64,000 bases of DNA from assembly GCF_947301925.1 (NCBI RefSeq), contig NZ_CAMYUE010000003.1, positions 228,406-292,405 of the forward strand, written 5' to 3'. Below the pieces are notes generated by a model that had not been told where the DNA came from, did no database searches, and saw only the letters and a program-made list of their open reading frames with translations. Source of the DNA: an uncultured Ruminococcus sp. GTDB taxonomy: Bacteria > Bacillota > Clostridia > Oscillospirales > Ruminococcaceae. Below, in pieces: positions 17,430-25,964 of the stretch; position 1 is the stretch's first letter, and each line of letters opens with the position of its first letter. A program made the position numbers and the translations under genes.

Positions 17430-17475
17430 AGGGAACGACGCACCGAGTAAGAAGGTTCCAGTGCTGCACCCTTTT
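17414..17475 (+). promoter_or_regulatory. Attenuator-like alternative hairpins before the radical SAM gene
   Basis: Fold A pairs CTCGGTGC (17414-17421) with GCACCGAG (17440-17447). Fold B pairs GGTGCAGC (17417-17424) with GCTGCACC (17463-17470) and, nested inside it, GGAAC (17432-17436) with GTTCC (17455-17459), followed by CTTTT. Both need the same 5' arm, so only one can form. The radical SAM gene starts about 33 nt further on. Confidence 0.5.
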
Positions 17476-17507
17476 ATAATACCATTAAATATAAAGGAGC
17501 AGTTTTT

Positions 17508-18260
17508 ATGAACGTATATCTTGAAAAACTCGAACGCATAGAATTCATTGTGACTATGTGCTGCACAGGAAAATGCAGGCATTGCAGCGAGGGAGACCAC
17601 TCCGCATATCACGGCCACATAGACGGAGCCGCTGCCGCAGAGGCGGTGACAGAGGTCTGCCGTCATTACAATATAAAGTCCCTCATGACCTTCGGCGGTG
17701 AGCCGCTGCTTTTTCCCGGGACTGTCTGCGCGATACACAGCGCTGCCGCAAAAGCGGGCATAGGCTGCCGCGAGATAATCACCAACGGTTATTTCACTAA
17801 AGACAAAGCGCGGATAGCTGAGGTGGCTCATATGCTGGCGGAAAGCGGCGTGAACCGCATACTGCTTTCGGTAGACGCCTTCCATCAGGAGACCATTCCT
17901 GCAGAGCCTGTTGAGCTCTTTGCGGAGAGAGCAAGAGCGGAGGGCCTGCCCATAGAGCTGAGTCCCGCATGGCTGGGAGGCAGAGACGCCGATAATCCAT
18001 ATAATGCGGAAACGAGACGGCTTCTGGAGCGCTTTTCGGAAAAAGGCTTCGGTATAGCTGACGGCAATGTTATATTCCCCAAGGGCAATGCACTGAAGTA
18101 TCTGAGTGACTACACAGAAAGCTTTGCGGATATCGCGGATCCCTATGAGGAAGATCCGCGCCAGCTGCACTCGCTGTGCTTCAGCGCGGACGGAAGTGTG
18201 CTGAAAGGCAATATATATGACAATGATATCATTGATATAATAAGAGACTACAGGCCGTAA
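17508..18260 (+). CDS. Radical SAM protein, small stand-alone type
   Basis: 250 residues. CCTGKCRHC near residues 18-26 gives the CX3CX2C ligands of the SAM-binding 4Fe-4S cluster. FGGEPLLFP is the GGEP SAM-binding motif, and LLSVDAFHQETIP follows. The barrel is short and there is no cysteine-rich SPASM or twitch domain; only one late Cys (SLCFSADGSV). AAAGGAG precedes ATG 17508. Substrate is unknown; no RiPP-sized precursor, transporter or partner enzyme adjoins it. Confidence 0.85.
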   Translation: MNVYLEKLERIEFIVTMCCTGKCRHCSEGDHSAYHGHIDGAAAAEAVTEVCRHYNIKSLMTFGGEPLLFPGTVCAIHSAAAKAGIGCREIITNGYFTKDKARIAEVAHMLAESGVNRILLSVDAFHQETIPAEPVELFAERARAEGLPIELSPAWLGGRDADNPYNAETRRLLERFSEKGFGIADGNVIFPKGNALKYLSDYTESFADIADPYEEDPRQLHSLCFSADGSVLKGNIYDNDIIDIIRDYRP

Positions 18261-18261
18261 A

Positions 18262-18631
18262 AAAGCCCGTGAGCTTAACCGCTATACTCATATAGCAATT
18301 TTACGGGTGATATTGAGGGAAACCCTTTTGAAAAAGGGTTCCTCTGACGGAGGCGCGTCCCCTCTGTCACTGCGTGACATCTCCCCGCACTGCGGGGAGT
18401 CACCCTCAAACTCCCTTCCTAAAACTTTTAGCATTAAATTTAGCCCGTGCAGGGCGCTTCCCGGTTATTACCGGATTTCACATTTTGTGAAGAGCGCCCT
18501 GCACGGGCTAAATTCAGTTATAAAGTCTTTGGAAAAGGGGTTCGGGGAAAGAACCTTTCCTCAGAAAGGTTTTTCCCCGATAATTACGCATAAACTTCTA
18601 TATAAGCACCACGGTTAAGCTCACGGGCTTT
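18262..18631. repeat. 370-bp nested palindromic element with 20-bp perfect terminal inverted repeats
   Basis: The left end AAAGCCCGTGAGCTTAACCG (18262-18281) is the exact reverse complement of 18612-18631. Between them lie further hairpins: GCTATACTCATATAGC; an AACCCTTTT/AAAAGGGTT stem; TCCCCGCACTGCGGGGA; a long stem around 18448-18525 in which AATTTAGCCCGTGCAGGGCGCTT pairs with its complement (positions given, key bases GCCCGTGCAGGGCGC); and CGGGGAAAGAACC / GGTTTTTCCCCG. It contains no ORF of its own. It fills the gap between two convergent genes, so it probably also terminates both. Confidence 0.8.
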
Positions 18632-18633
18632 AT

Positions 18634-20568
18634 TTATACTCTTTTCAGGTGGCGGGACTGTTTTTTTCTGCGTTTTTCGTCGTACATCCTGTTATCCGCC
18701 TCGGTGACGAAGTAGAATATATCCTGCCCCGTTTTAGGTCTGGCTATGGTATACCCCGTACTTGCGCCGAGAACATAAGGATTGCGGCCGCTGCTGTTTA
18801 TCTCCGCGATACCGGCCTCTATCCGCTGTGAGAGCTGCTGGGCCTGTTCTTCGGTGTAATCGGCGCCGAACACTATGAACTCATCTCCGCCGAAGCGGCA
18901 GAATATCTCGCCGTCTGTGCATACTCTGCGCAGTATCTCCGCTGTATTGCAAATGGCCTGATCGCCTGTACTGTGTCCGTAGGTATCGTTTATGGACTTG
19001 AGACCGTCAAGGTCAATGAACATCAGCATGATATCCCGGCTGTTCTTTACACAATCGCGGTATATGTCCTCGGTGGCCTGCACGAAGCCGTTGCGGTTGT
19101 ATATACCCGAGAAGGTATCCTTGGTATAGAGGTTTGCAAGACGGTCTACGGCGTATTCAAGACACATGAGCTTCCGCAGGTTTTCCAGTGAGTTGCAGAT
19201 ATTAATGCAGAAGGTCTCGAACATGATGTTCTGGAGTGCCAGTCTTGTGCTTTTTATGGCCATATATCCGAGACAGCGCTCGCCGAAGTGCAGGGGAGTG
19301 ATATAGTATATCTTGCCCGATTCTCCCGTATCAGTCGCAGGAGGCAGTATATCCCTTGACTTTATCTTTCCGCACTCCATGAATTCGCCGTTGACGTAGG
19401 CTATGGGCACAGAGACCTCCTCGGTGTAGGCGACGGGGACAGGCTGATCTGTATGGTTTGCTGCTGCAGGATTGTCCACAGCGGTCTCGGAGTCCCAGTT
19501 ATCGCAGAGACAGAAGTAGAATTCATCGGGATGTATCTCCACGGCAGTGCGCTTCAGTGTGGTTATGTAGTCGTCGAAGTTGTTGCAGGCCTCCAGCTGG
19601 GTGGACATCCTGTTCAGAACGGCCATATATATCTGTACGGTCTCAAAGTTGGAATAATTGCGGAAATTGAGATCCTTCAGCTGGTTCACATCAGAGAGAG
19701 CATTGTGGCAGCAGCCGCAGCTCTCGGTAAATCTTGCCGACATATTGAGTATGACGTTTCTCTGCTGACGGTTTCCGTTTAAGTGCTCGCGGAGCATCTT
19801 GCAGGCAAGTCTGCCCGACATTGTCAGCGGACGGTCTACGGAGGTGAGCTCCACCTGGAAGTTGTGGCTGTTGTAGGTGTTGTCGAAGCCTGTGACCGCA
19901 ACGTCCTCCGGGACCTTGTAGCCTCTTGAACGCAGAGTTGTTATTGCGGAGGCTGCCATAACGTCATTGGCACAGATAACTGCCCTGGGCATATGGGGCA
20001 GGTTATCGGTGAAGTGCTCAATGGCGGCCTTGCCCGAGGGAGCGCGGAAATCGCCGTAGTATATGGCGTCTTCGCTGATGCTGATACCGTTTTCCTTCAG
20101 GGCGGTACAGAATGCAGCGAGCCTGTCGGAGCTCTCGGAGTTGTCCGCAGGTCCCGAGATATAGGCGATATCCCTGTAGCCGTGGACCTTTATCATATGC
20201 TCGGTTATACTGCGCATGGCGGTCTTGTTGTCGATGCCTATATGATAGAAGCAGGGGACGTCCTTGTCGATGCTTACGGCAGGGATCCCTGCATTTTTTA
20301 TCTTTTCTGTTATATCCTTCATAACATGACGTGAGGACAGGGTGTTGGTGAGCAGGATAGCGCCGTCGAAGTCTGAGAAATCGGGAAGCTCGAAGATGTT
20401 GAATTCGCCGATCTCATGTCTGGGACTGTTCATTTCGCCGCTGAAGGACACAAAGGCCGACACATTGAGACCGAATTCGGCAGCTCCCGAAGATATTCCG
20501 CGGAGTATAGCGCTCTGATAGCTCTGGCCTATCTCCTCCACGATCAGCGCGATCCTTTTAGTATCCAT
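18634..20568 (-). CDS. Diguanylate cyclase with LacI-type periplasmic-binding-protein sensor
   Basis: 644 residues from ATG 20568 (AGGAGG, spacing about 8). Residues ~1-290 are a LacI/GalR-type ligand-binding fold (RIALIVEEIGQSYQSAILRGISSGAAEFG, AVICANDVMAASAITTLRSRGYKVPEDVAVTGFDNT) without the usual DNA-binding HTH or any signal peptide, so the sensor is cytosolic. A middle region (~300-470) looks GAF-like. The C-terminus has an intact GGDEF active site (RFGGDEFIVFGAD). It should make cyclic di-GMP in response to a small ligand, probably a sugar. The ligand is not deducible from sequence. Confidence 0.88.
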   Translation of the reverse strand: MDTKRIALIVEEIGQSYQSAILRGISSGAAEFGLNVSAFVSFSGEMNSPRHEIGEFNIFELPDFSDFDGAILLTNTLSSRHVMKDITEKIKNAGIPAVSIDKDVPCFYHIGIDNKTAMRSITEHMIKVHGYRDIAYISGPADNSESSDRLAAFCTALKENGISISEDAIYYGDFRAPSGKAAIEHFTDNLPHMPRAVICANDVMAASAITTLRSRGYKVPEDVAVTGFDNTYNSHNFQVELTSVDRPLTMSGRLACKMLREHLNGNRQQRNVILNMSARFTESCGCCHNALSDVNQLKDLNFRNYSNFETVQIYMAVLNRMSTQLEACNNFDDYITTLKRTAVEIHPDEFYFCLCDNWDSETAVDNPAAANHTDQPVPVAYTEEVSVPIAYVNGEFMECGKIKSRDILPPATDTGESGKIYYITPLHFGERCLGYMAIKSTRLALQNIMFETFCINICNSLENLRKLMCLEYAVDRLANLYTKDTFSGIYNRNGFVQATEDIYRDCVKNSRDIMLMFIDLDGLKSINDTYGHSTGDQAICNTAEILRRVCTDGEIFCRFGGDEFIVFGADYTEEQAQQLSQRIEAGIAEINSSGRNPYVLGASTGYTIARPKTGQDIFYFVTEADNRMYDEKRRKKQSRHLKRV

Positions 20569-20820
20569 TTCTGCCCCTCCTTTCCATATAGTCATGTTAT
20601 ATTGCAATAAAACTATATATTTATTTTACTATACTTTTTGATAAAAATCAATAGATTTTTATTATAATATTCATTGGATATATTAACGCTTCGTTAATAT
20701 AATTATCCTGAGAGTAATAATCCTGTGGCCGATAACAAATAAGCATACAGCGGAAAGAAGTCGAAAAAACTCTCCGATTCTTGGATAATTTATAATAAAT
20801 GCCGAAAATCAAGGTGTATA
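20569..20820. other. AT-rich divergent intergenic region
   Basis: Promoter DNA for the diguanylate cyclase (a weak TTGATT-17-TAAAAT on the minus strand at about 20.63 kb) and spacer. A short inverted repeat ATTAACGCTTCGTTAAT is at about 20690. No gene seen. Confidence 0.4.
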
Positions 20821-20848
20821 TTGACAAATCTCAAAAAAATGGTATACT
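20821..20848 (+). promoter_or_regulatory. Promoter of the pyrophosphatase gene
   Basis: TTGACA (20821-20826), 16 nt, TATACT (20843-20848). Confidence 0.78.
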
Positions 20849-20940
20849 AATTAGTAGGGGATAACGTCATATTAATGGCTTTATCAAATAATTCCGTATC
20901 TGTGCCCGACGCACAGGCGGAAATGCTGCGGAGGGAATTT

Positions 20941-21471
20941 ATGAATATCTGGCACAAGATCAGTCCTAAGAGAATAAATCCCGAAGATTTCATCGCAGTG
21001 ATCGAGATAGGCAAGGGCAGCAAGATCAAGTATGAGCTCGACAAGGAAACGGGTCTCATCAAAATGGATCGCATACTCTATACCTCAACTCACTATCCTG
21101 CGAACTACGGTTTTATCCCGAGGACCTATTCAGACGACAACGACCCCCTCGACGTTCTGGTGCTCTGCTCTGAGCAGCTCATGCCGCTTACGCTGGTAAG
21201 ATGCTATCCTATCGGAGTTATCAGAATGCTTGACAACGGACATCTCGACGACAAGATCATCGCGATACCCTTTGACGATCCGAATTACAATATGTACAAG
21301 GATATCGAGGAGCTTCCGAAGCACATTTTCGATGAGATGACGCATTTCTTCACAGTCTACAAGGAACTTGAAAACAAAACAACAGCCGTTAATGAGGTCG
21401 ATCATGCCGAAATTGCAAAGAAGATTATCAGCGGGGATATTGAACGCTATATCGAAAACTTCTGCAAGTAA
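20941..21471 (+). CDS. ppa: Inorganic pyrophosphatase, family I
   Basis: 176 residues from ATG 20941, which has GGAGGG 5 nt upstream and begins [23 protein letters not shown] like other clostridial enzymes. An in-frame ATG at 20875 has no proper ribosome site. Active-site blocks: [38 protein letters not shown], and [11 protein letters not shown] with the metal-binding Asp residues. It hydrolyses pyrophosphate to drive biosynthesis; the next gene, PRPP synthase, is a metabolic neighbour. Confidence 0.93.
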   Translation: MNIWHKISPKRINPEDFIAVIEIGKGSKIKYELDKETGLIKMDRILYTSTHYPANYGFIPRTYSDDNDPLDVLVLCSEQLMPLTLVRCYPIGVIRMLDNGHLDDKIIAIPFDDPNYNMYKDIEELPKHIFDEMTHFFTVYKELENKTTAVNEVDHAEIAKKIISGDIERYIENFCK

Positions 21472-21503
21472 GCGGTGCTCGTACCGAAAATGACTAAAAA
21501 GCG

Positions 21504-21542
21504 AAAGGAGTATCGCGCGTAAAAACGTGCGAAAACAGTATT
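21504..21542 (+). promoter_or_regulatory. Ribosome site of prs separated from its start by a hairpin
   Basis: AAAGGAG (21504-21510) is 32 nt before ATG 21543, too far in linear distance. A small stem CGCGCG (21514-21519) / CGTGCG (21526-21531) between them would shorten the gap. This could be a structured start or a site of translational control. Confidence 0.4.
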
Positions 21543-22688
21543 ATGACAGCTTCAAGTGAAATTTTATTCGGCAGCGATTCAAATGTCGCACCTATCGGAA
21601 TCATCGCAATGAACAGCGTTACCGAGCTCGGCAGCAAGATCGATGACTACCTCGTTGACTGGGCAGGCAAGGGCGGTATCAATGTGGACAGCTTCCTCGT
21701 TGAGAGCGAATGCCCCCGTTTCTCGTCAGGCGACGGCAAGGGCCTTATCAAGTCCACTATCCGCGGCAAGGATCTTTTCATTATCGTAGACGTTGGAAAC
21801 TACAGCATAAAGTATGACTATTTCGGAATGCAGAACGCAATGTCCCCCGACGATCACTTCCAGGATCTCAAGAGGATAATACAGGCTGCAAGCGGCAAGG
21901 CACACCGCATAACTGTCATTATGCCCACTCTTTACGGCGGACGTCAGCACAGAAGAAGCTACCGCGAGTCTCTGGACTGCGCCTGCGCACTTCAGGAGCT
22001 GGAGGCTATGGGCGTATCCAATATCGTTACCTTCGACGCACACGACCCCAGAGTACAGAACGCTATCCCGCTCATGGGCTTTGACAATGTAATGCCTACC
22101 TATCAGGTGCTGAAGGCTATGCTCAAGGACATAAAGGATCTTGACTTCAGCAAGGAGAAGTTCATGGTAGTAAGCCCCGATGAAGGCGCTCTCAACAGAA
22201 ATATGTACTATGCTTCCGTTCTTGGCGTTGAAATGGGTATGTTCTACAAGAGAAGAGACTACTCCACTATAGTTAACGGCCGCAACCCCATCGTTGCACA
22301 TGAATATCTGGGCAATCCCGTTGAGGGCAAGGACGTTTTCGTTTCCGACGATATAATCTCATCAGGCGAGTCGATGCTGGACGTTGCCTCCGCTCTCAAG
22401 GAGAAGAAGGCAGGAAGGTTCTTTGCTTACGCTACCTACGCTATCTTCACCAACGGCCTTGAAAAGTTCGACAAGGCTTACGAGGACGGCATAATCGACG
22501 GCGTATTCGGTACAAACCTTACATACAGGACTCCCGAGCTTCTCAGCAGACCCTGGTTCCATGAGGTTGACGTTTCAAAGTATATCGCATACTTCATTGA
22601 AGCTATCAATCATGACGTATCTATCAGCAAGATCATTGATCCTCACACAAAGATACAGAACCTTCTCCAGAAGTATGGCATGAAATAA
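21543..22688 (+). CDS. prs: Ribose-phosphate pyrophosphokinase (PRPP synthase), long clostridial form
   Basis: 381 residues, longer than the usual ~315. Recognised by IMPTLYGGRQHRRSYRESLDCACALQELEAMGVSNIVTFDAHDP (flexible loop and catalytic region), VVSPDEGALNR, and the PRPP-binding loop DVFVSDDIISSGESMLD. It makes PRPP from ribose 5-phosphate and ATP for nucleotide, His and Trp synthesis. No consensus ribosome site sits at normal distance from the ATG (see the leader entry). A terminator follows at 22697. Confidence 0.9.
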   Translation: MTASSEILFGSDSNVAPIGIIAMNSVTELGSKIDDYLVDWAGKGGINVDSFLVESECPRFSSGDGKGLIKSTIRGKDLFIIVDVGNYSIKYDYFGMQNAMSPDDHFQDLKRIIQAASGKAHRITVIMPTLYGGRQHRRSYRESLDCACALQELEAMGVSNIVTFDAHDPRVQNAIPLMGFDNVMPTYQVLKAMLKDIKDLDFSKEKFMVVSPDEGALNRNMYYASVLGVEMGMFYKRRDYSTIVNGRNPIVAHEYLGNPVEGKDVFVSDDIISSGESMLDVASALKEKKAGRFFAYATYAIFTNGLEKFDKAYEDGIIDGVFGTNLTYRTPELLSRPWFHEVDVSKYIAYFIEAINHDVSISKIIDPHTKIQNLLQKYGMK

Positions 22689-22696
22689 TAGATCAC

Positions 22697-22728
22697 AAAG
22701 GCACTGTTCACAAACGGTGCCTTTTTAT
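22697..22728 (+). terminator. Terminator after prs
   Basis: AAAGGCAC / GTGCCTTT hairpin followed by TTTT. Confidence 0.82.
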
Positions 22729-22772
22729 TTTGTGAAATCTGCGTGAAACCATTGGATAACACTTACAAGAAT

Positions 22773-22826
22773 ATTGACAATTATTCGTCAATGTGCTATA
22801 ATGATACTTGCAAATTTTAATTTGCA
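22773..22826 (+). promoter_or_regulatory. Promoter and candidate operators of the MacB-like transporter gene
   Basis: TTGACA (22774-22779), 17 nt, TATAAT (22797-22802) is a perfect promoter. Overlapping the -35 is a dyad ATTGAC (22773-22778)...GTCAAT (22787-22792). Just downstream is a second perfect dyad TGCAAATT (22809-22816) / AATTTGCA (22819-22826). Such placement suits repressor binding; no regulator gene adjoins. Confidence 0.65.
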
Positions 22827-22866
22827 CAAGCAGTCATTTGTTAAATGATATAAAGGGGGATCTTAA

Positions 22867-25800
22867 ATGCTTCAGTTAAAGGACATCGTGAAGAAGTACG
22901 GTGTCGGGGAAAATGTGGTCACAGCCCTTGACGGGGTGAGCATGACCTTCCGTGAGAACGAATTTGTGGCTGTACTCGGCCATTCGGGCTGCGGCAAGAC
23001 CACACTGCTCAATATCATCGGAGGTCTCGATCACTATACATCGGGCGACCTCATCATCAACGGGGTATCCACAAAACAGTACAAGGACAGAGAGTGGGAC
23101 GCCTACAGGAACCACTCCATAGGCTTTATTTTCCAGAGCTATAACCTTATACCTCATCAAACAGTGCTCTCAAACGTGGAGCTGGCGCTGACTATCTCGG
23201 GCGTTTCCAAGTCGGAGCGCCGCAGACGGGCAAAGGAGGCTCTTGAAAAGGTAGGCCTTGGAGATCAGCTCCACAAGAAGCCCAACCAGATGTCGGGCGG
23301 ACAGATGCAGCGTGTGGCTATCGCACGAGCTCTTATAAACGATCCTGATATACTCCTTGCCGACGAGCCTACGGGCGCACTTGATTCGGAGACCTCCATA
23401 CAGGTAATGGAGCTCCTGAAGGACATCGCCAGTGACAGACTGGTAGTCATGGTAACTCACAATCCCGAGCTTGCCGAGCAGTACGCTACCCGTATCGTAA
23501 GGATAAAGGACGGAAAGCTCACAGGCGACAGCGATCCCTTTGACGGTGAAAAGCCCGAAAAGGCCGGATCAAAGAAGAATAAGTCCGCAAAGACCGTAAA
23601 GAGCGGCAAAAAGGACGCAAAGCAGGAAAAGGATACAAAGAAGGAGCAGCCCGCAAAGGCTGCTGCGGATAAGAAAAAGAAGGTCTCGATGTCCTTCGGT
23701 ACCGCAGTTTCTCTTTCACTTAACAACCTGATGACCAAGAAGGGAAGAACTCTTCTGACCGCGTTTGCAGGTTCTATCGGTATCATCGGTATCGCCCTGA
23801 TACTTGCCCTTGCCACAGGCGTTAACGAGCTCATAGACAATATACAGGAGGAGACCCTTTCCTCCTATCCTCTGGAGATAACCAGGGAGAACACCGATAC
23901 CTCGGGTATGATAGAGGCTCTTATGAAGAACCAGCAGGAGTACGAAGCCCGTACCTTTGAGGACGATAAGGTCTACTCCAACACCCAGGTGTACGATATG
24001 TTCAATTCCTTCAATACTGCCGCAAAGCAGATCAACAACATGAAGGACTTCCGTAAATTTGTTGACAGCGACAGCGTCATAGCAGACAAGGCCTCCGCGA
24101 TCGGCTATTCCTATGATGTGAAAATGCCCGTGTTCACACAGTCTCCCTCGGGCGAGATAATCAAGGTGGACTTTATGGATATGTACGGCAAGGCAATGGG
24201 CATGGGGGATTCGGACGTTATGACCGCCACCATGAACAATCCTATGGCAGGCATGGAGATGCAGGCCTTCGGACTCAATGTCATGGAGGAGCTGCTTCCC
24301 GGCGAAAACGGTGAATATGTCAGCGACCTTGTCAAGGAGCAGTATGAGGTGGTCAGCGGTAAATGGCCCGAGGACTATGACGAGGCAGTCGTGGTGCTCA
24401 GACAGAACAACGAGCTCCCCGATATCATCACCTACGCAATGGGTCTGAAGGATCAGGAGGGCTTCAACGAGAAGCTGAAGGCTATAATGGCAAACGGCGA
24501 GATAACCGACTACGGTCAGCTTGAATGGAGCTTCGACGATATAACAGGCAAGAAGTTCAAGATGATACTGCCCTGTGAGTATTACCAGAAGAACGAAGCA
24601 GGCAAGGGCTGTATCGACCTGTCTGCAACGGAAAAGGGACTTGAGTTCCTTTACAACTCCGCAGATGTGGGCACGGAGATAAAGATCGTGGGCTTCATAA
24701 ATGCAAAGGACGGCGTAAAGTCGCCTATGCTGAAGGGCTATATCGGATATACCAGCGCACTTACACAGTACGTCATCGACAAGACCAATAACAGCGAGCT
24801 TGTAAAGGCTCAGACAGAGGATAAGGAGAACGACCTTATCACAGGCACAAAGTTCATGTTCGACGGATACGTTGAGCCTACAGCTCAGGAAAAGAAAAAG
24901 ACCGCTGAGGACTTTATCAGCAGTGCCGATACGGATACAAAGGCCGATATCTACCGTCTGGTGGTATCACAGCCCGATCCCGCACAGCTCAGCGCTCAGG
25001 TAGAGGCTGCAATGAAGGACTTTGACCGCAATACCTTTATCGAGCAGATCTCAGGACAGTATGCCGAGGAGCTCGGTATAGACACCACTCAGATCAACGC
25101 CTATATCGGTCAGCTCAGCGATGAGGAGATAAAGAGCTATGCCGAGGAGGCTATGGGTCAGCAGATAAAAGAGCAGTATGCAAAGGCAGCTCAGGAGCAG
25201 CTGGGCTCGCTTACCAATGCGGAGCTTGCAAAGCTCCTTGACAGCACGCCGCTTACCGATGACAACTACGCTGCTGTATTTGAGAAGTACACTCCCGAGG
25301 AGATATCGGATTCCACATATGAGGATGTTCTCAGTACGCTGGGCGTCGCAGATGAGAGCGATCCCTCTATCATACGCATATTTGCAAAAAGCTTCGAGGA
25401 CAAGGACGAGATCGCCGATGCTATCACGCGCTACAACAAGAGCGCTGAGGAAGCAGATGTCATACACTACACCGATTTCGTGGGACTTCTCATGTCGTCG
25501 GTAACAGGCATAATAAGCGGTATATCCTACCTGCTCATTGCATTTGTGGGCATATCCCTTGTGGTATCCTCAATAATGATAGGTATAATCACCTATATCT
25601 CAGTGCTCGAGCGTACCCGTGAGATCGGTATACTCAGAGCTATCGGTGCTTCCAAGCACAATGTAAAGACGGTATTCAATGCCGAGACCCTTCTTGTGGG
25701 ACTGGCGGCAGGTATTATAGGCATAGGAGTATCCGTGCTTCTTACCATTCCCATAAACGCCGTTATCCACAGCGTGACCACTCTTGACAACTTCCGCGCA

Positions 25801-25926
25801 CACGTTCCCGTGGTGGGAGCGATAGTGCTCATAGCCATCAGTATGATACTGACGCTTATCGCAGGTCTTATCCCTGCGGGAGTAGCTGCAAGAAAGGATC
25901 CCGTGGAGGCTCTCAGAACAGAATAA
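22867..25926 (+). CDS. MacB-like ABC transporter, ATPase fused to FtsX-type permease
   Basis: 1019 residues. Residues 1-~225 are the ATPase: GHSGCGKTT (Walker A), [15 protein letters not shown] (signature), [12 protein letters not shown] (Walker B), [10 protein letters not shown] (switch His). A Lys/Ala-rich linker (~235-275) joins the first membrane helix (~300-320). A ~550-residue extracytoplasmic domain follows, then three C-terminal helices of an FtsX fold ([44 protein letters not shown]...). This is the MacB/BceB-like mechanotransmission class, used for peptide or toxin export or antimicrobial resistance. Substrate unknown. Confidence 0.92.
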   Translation: MLQLKDIVKKYGVGENVVTALDGVSMTFRENEFVAVLGHSGCGKTTLLNIIGGLDHYTSGDLIINGVSTKQYKDREWDAYRNHSIGFIFQSYNLIPHQTVLSNVELALTISGVSKSERRRRAKEALEKVGLGDQLHKKPNQMSGGQMQRVAIARALINDPDILLADEPTGALDSETSIQVMELLKDIASDRLVVMVTHNPELAEQYATRIVRIKDGKLTGDSDPFDGEKPEKAGSKKNKSAKTVKSGKKDAKQEKDTKKEQPAKAAADKKKKVSMSFGTAVSLSLNNLMTKKGRTLLTAFAGSIGIIGIALILALATGVNELIDNIQEETLSSYPLEITRENTDTSGMIEALMKNQQEYEARTFEDDKVYSNTQVYDMFNSFNTAAKQINNMKDFRKFVDSDSVIADKASAIGYSYDVKMPVFTQSPSGEIIKVDFMDMYGKAMGMGDSDVMTATMNNPMAGMEMQAFGLNVMEELLPGENGEYVSDLVKEQYEVVSGKWPEDYDEAVVVLRQNNELPDIITYAMGLKDQEGFNEKLKAIMANGEITDYGQLEWSFDDITGKKFKMILPCEYYQKNEAGKGCIDLSATEKGLEFLYNSADVGTEIKIVGFINAKDGVKSPMLKGYIGYTSALTQYVIDKTNNSELVKAQTEDKENDLITGTKFMFDGYVEPTAQEKKKTAEDFISSADTDTKADIYRLVVSQPDPAQLSAQVEAAMKDFDRNTFIEQISGQYAEELGIDTTQINAYIGQLSDEEIKSYAEEAMGQQIKEQYAKAAQEQLGSLTNAELAKLLDSTPLTDDNYAAVFEKYTPEEISDSTYEDVLSTLGVADESDPSIIRIFAKSFEDKDEIADAITRYNKSAEEADVIHYTDFVGLLMSSVTGIISGISYLLIAFVGISLVVSSIMIGIITYISVLERTREIGILRAIGASKHNVKTVFNAETLLVGLAAGIIGIGVSVLLTIPINAVIHSVTTLDNFRAHVPVVGAIVLIAISMILTLIAGLIPAGVAARKDPVEALRTE

Positions 25927-25931
25927 AAAAG

Positions 25932-25955
25932 AAAAGGACTGCAATGCAGTCCTTT
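25932..25955. terminator. Terminator between convergent genes
   Basis: AAAAGGACTGCA / TGCAGTCCTTTT hairpin followed by T on the plus strand and preceded by A on the other side. Confidence 0.8.
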
Positions 25956-25964
25956 TTGTTGTCA

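Noticed and set aside
17256..18170. 304-codon minus-strand frame over the dCMP deaminase and radical SAM genes
   Set aside because: It spans two real genes and their leader on the other strand, with no start signal or recognisable domain.
20875..20940. N-terminal 22-residue extension of the pyrophosphatase
   Set aside because: The ATG at 20941 has GGAGGG at ideal distance and matches the usual enzyme start; the upstream ATG has no ribosome site.
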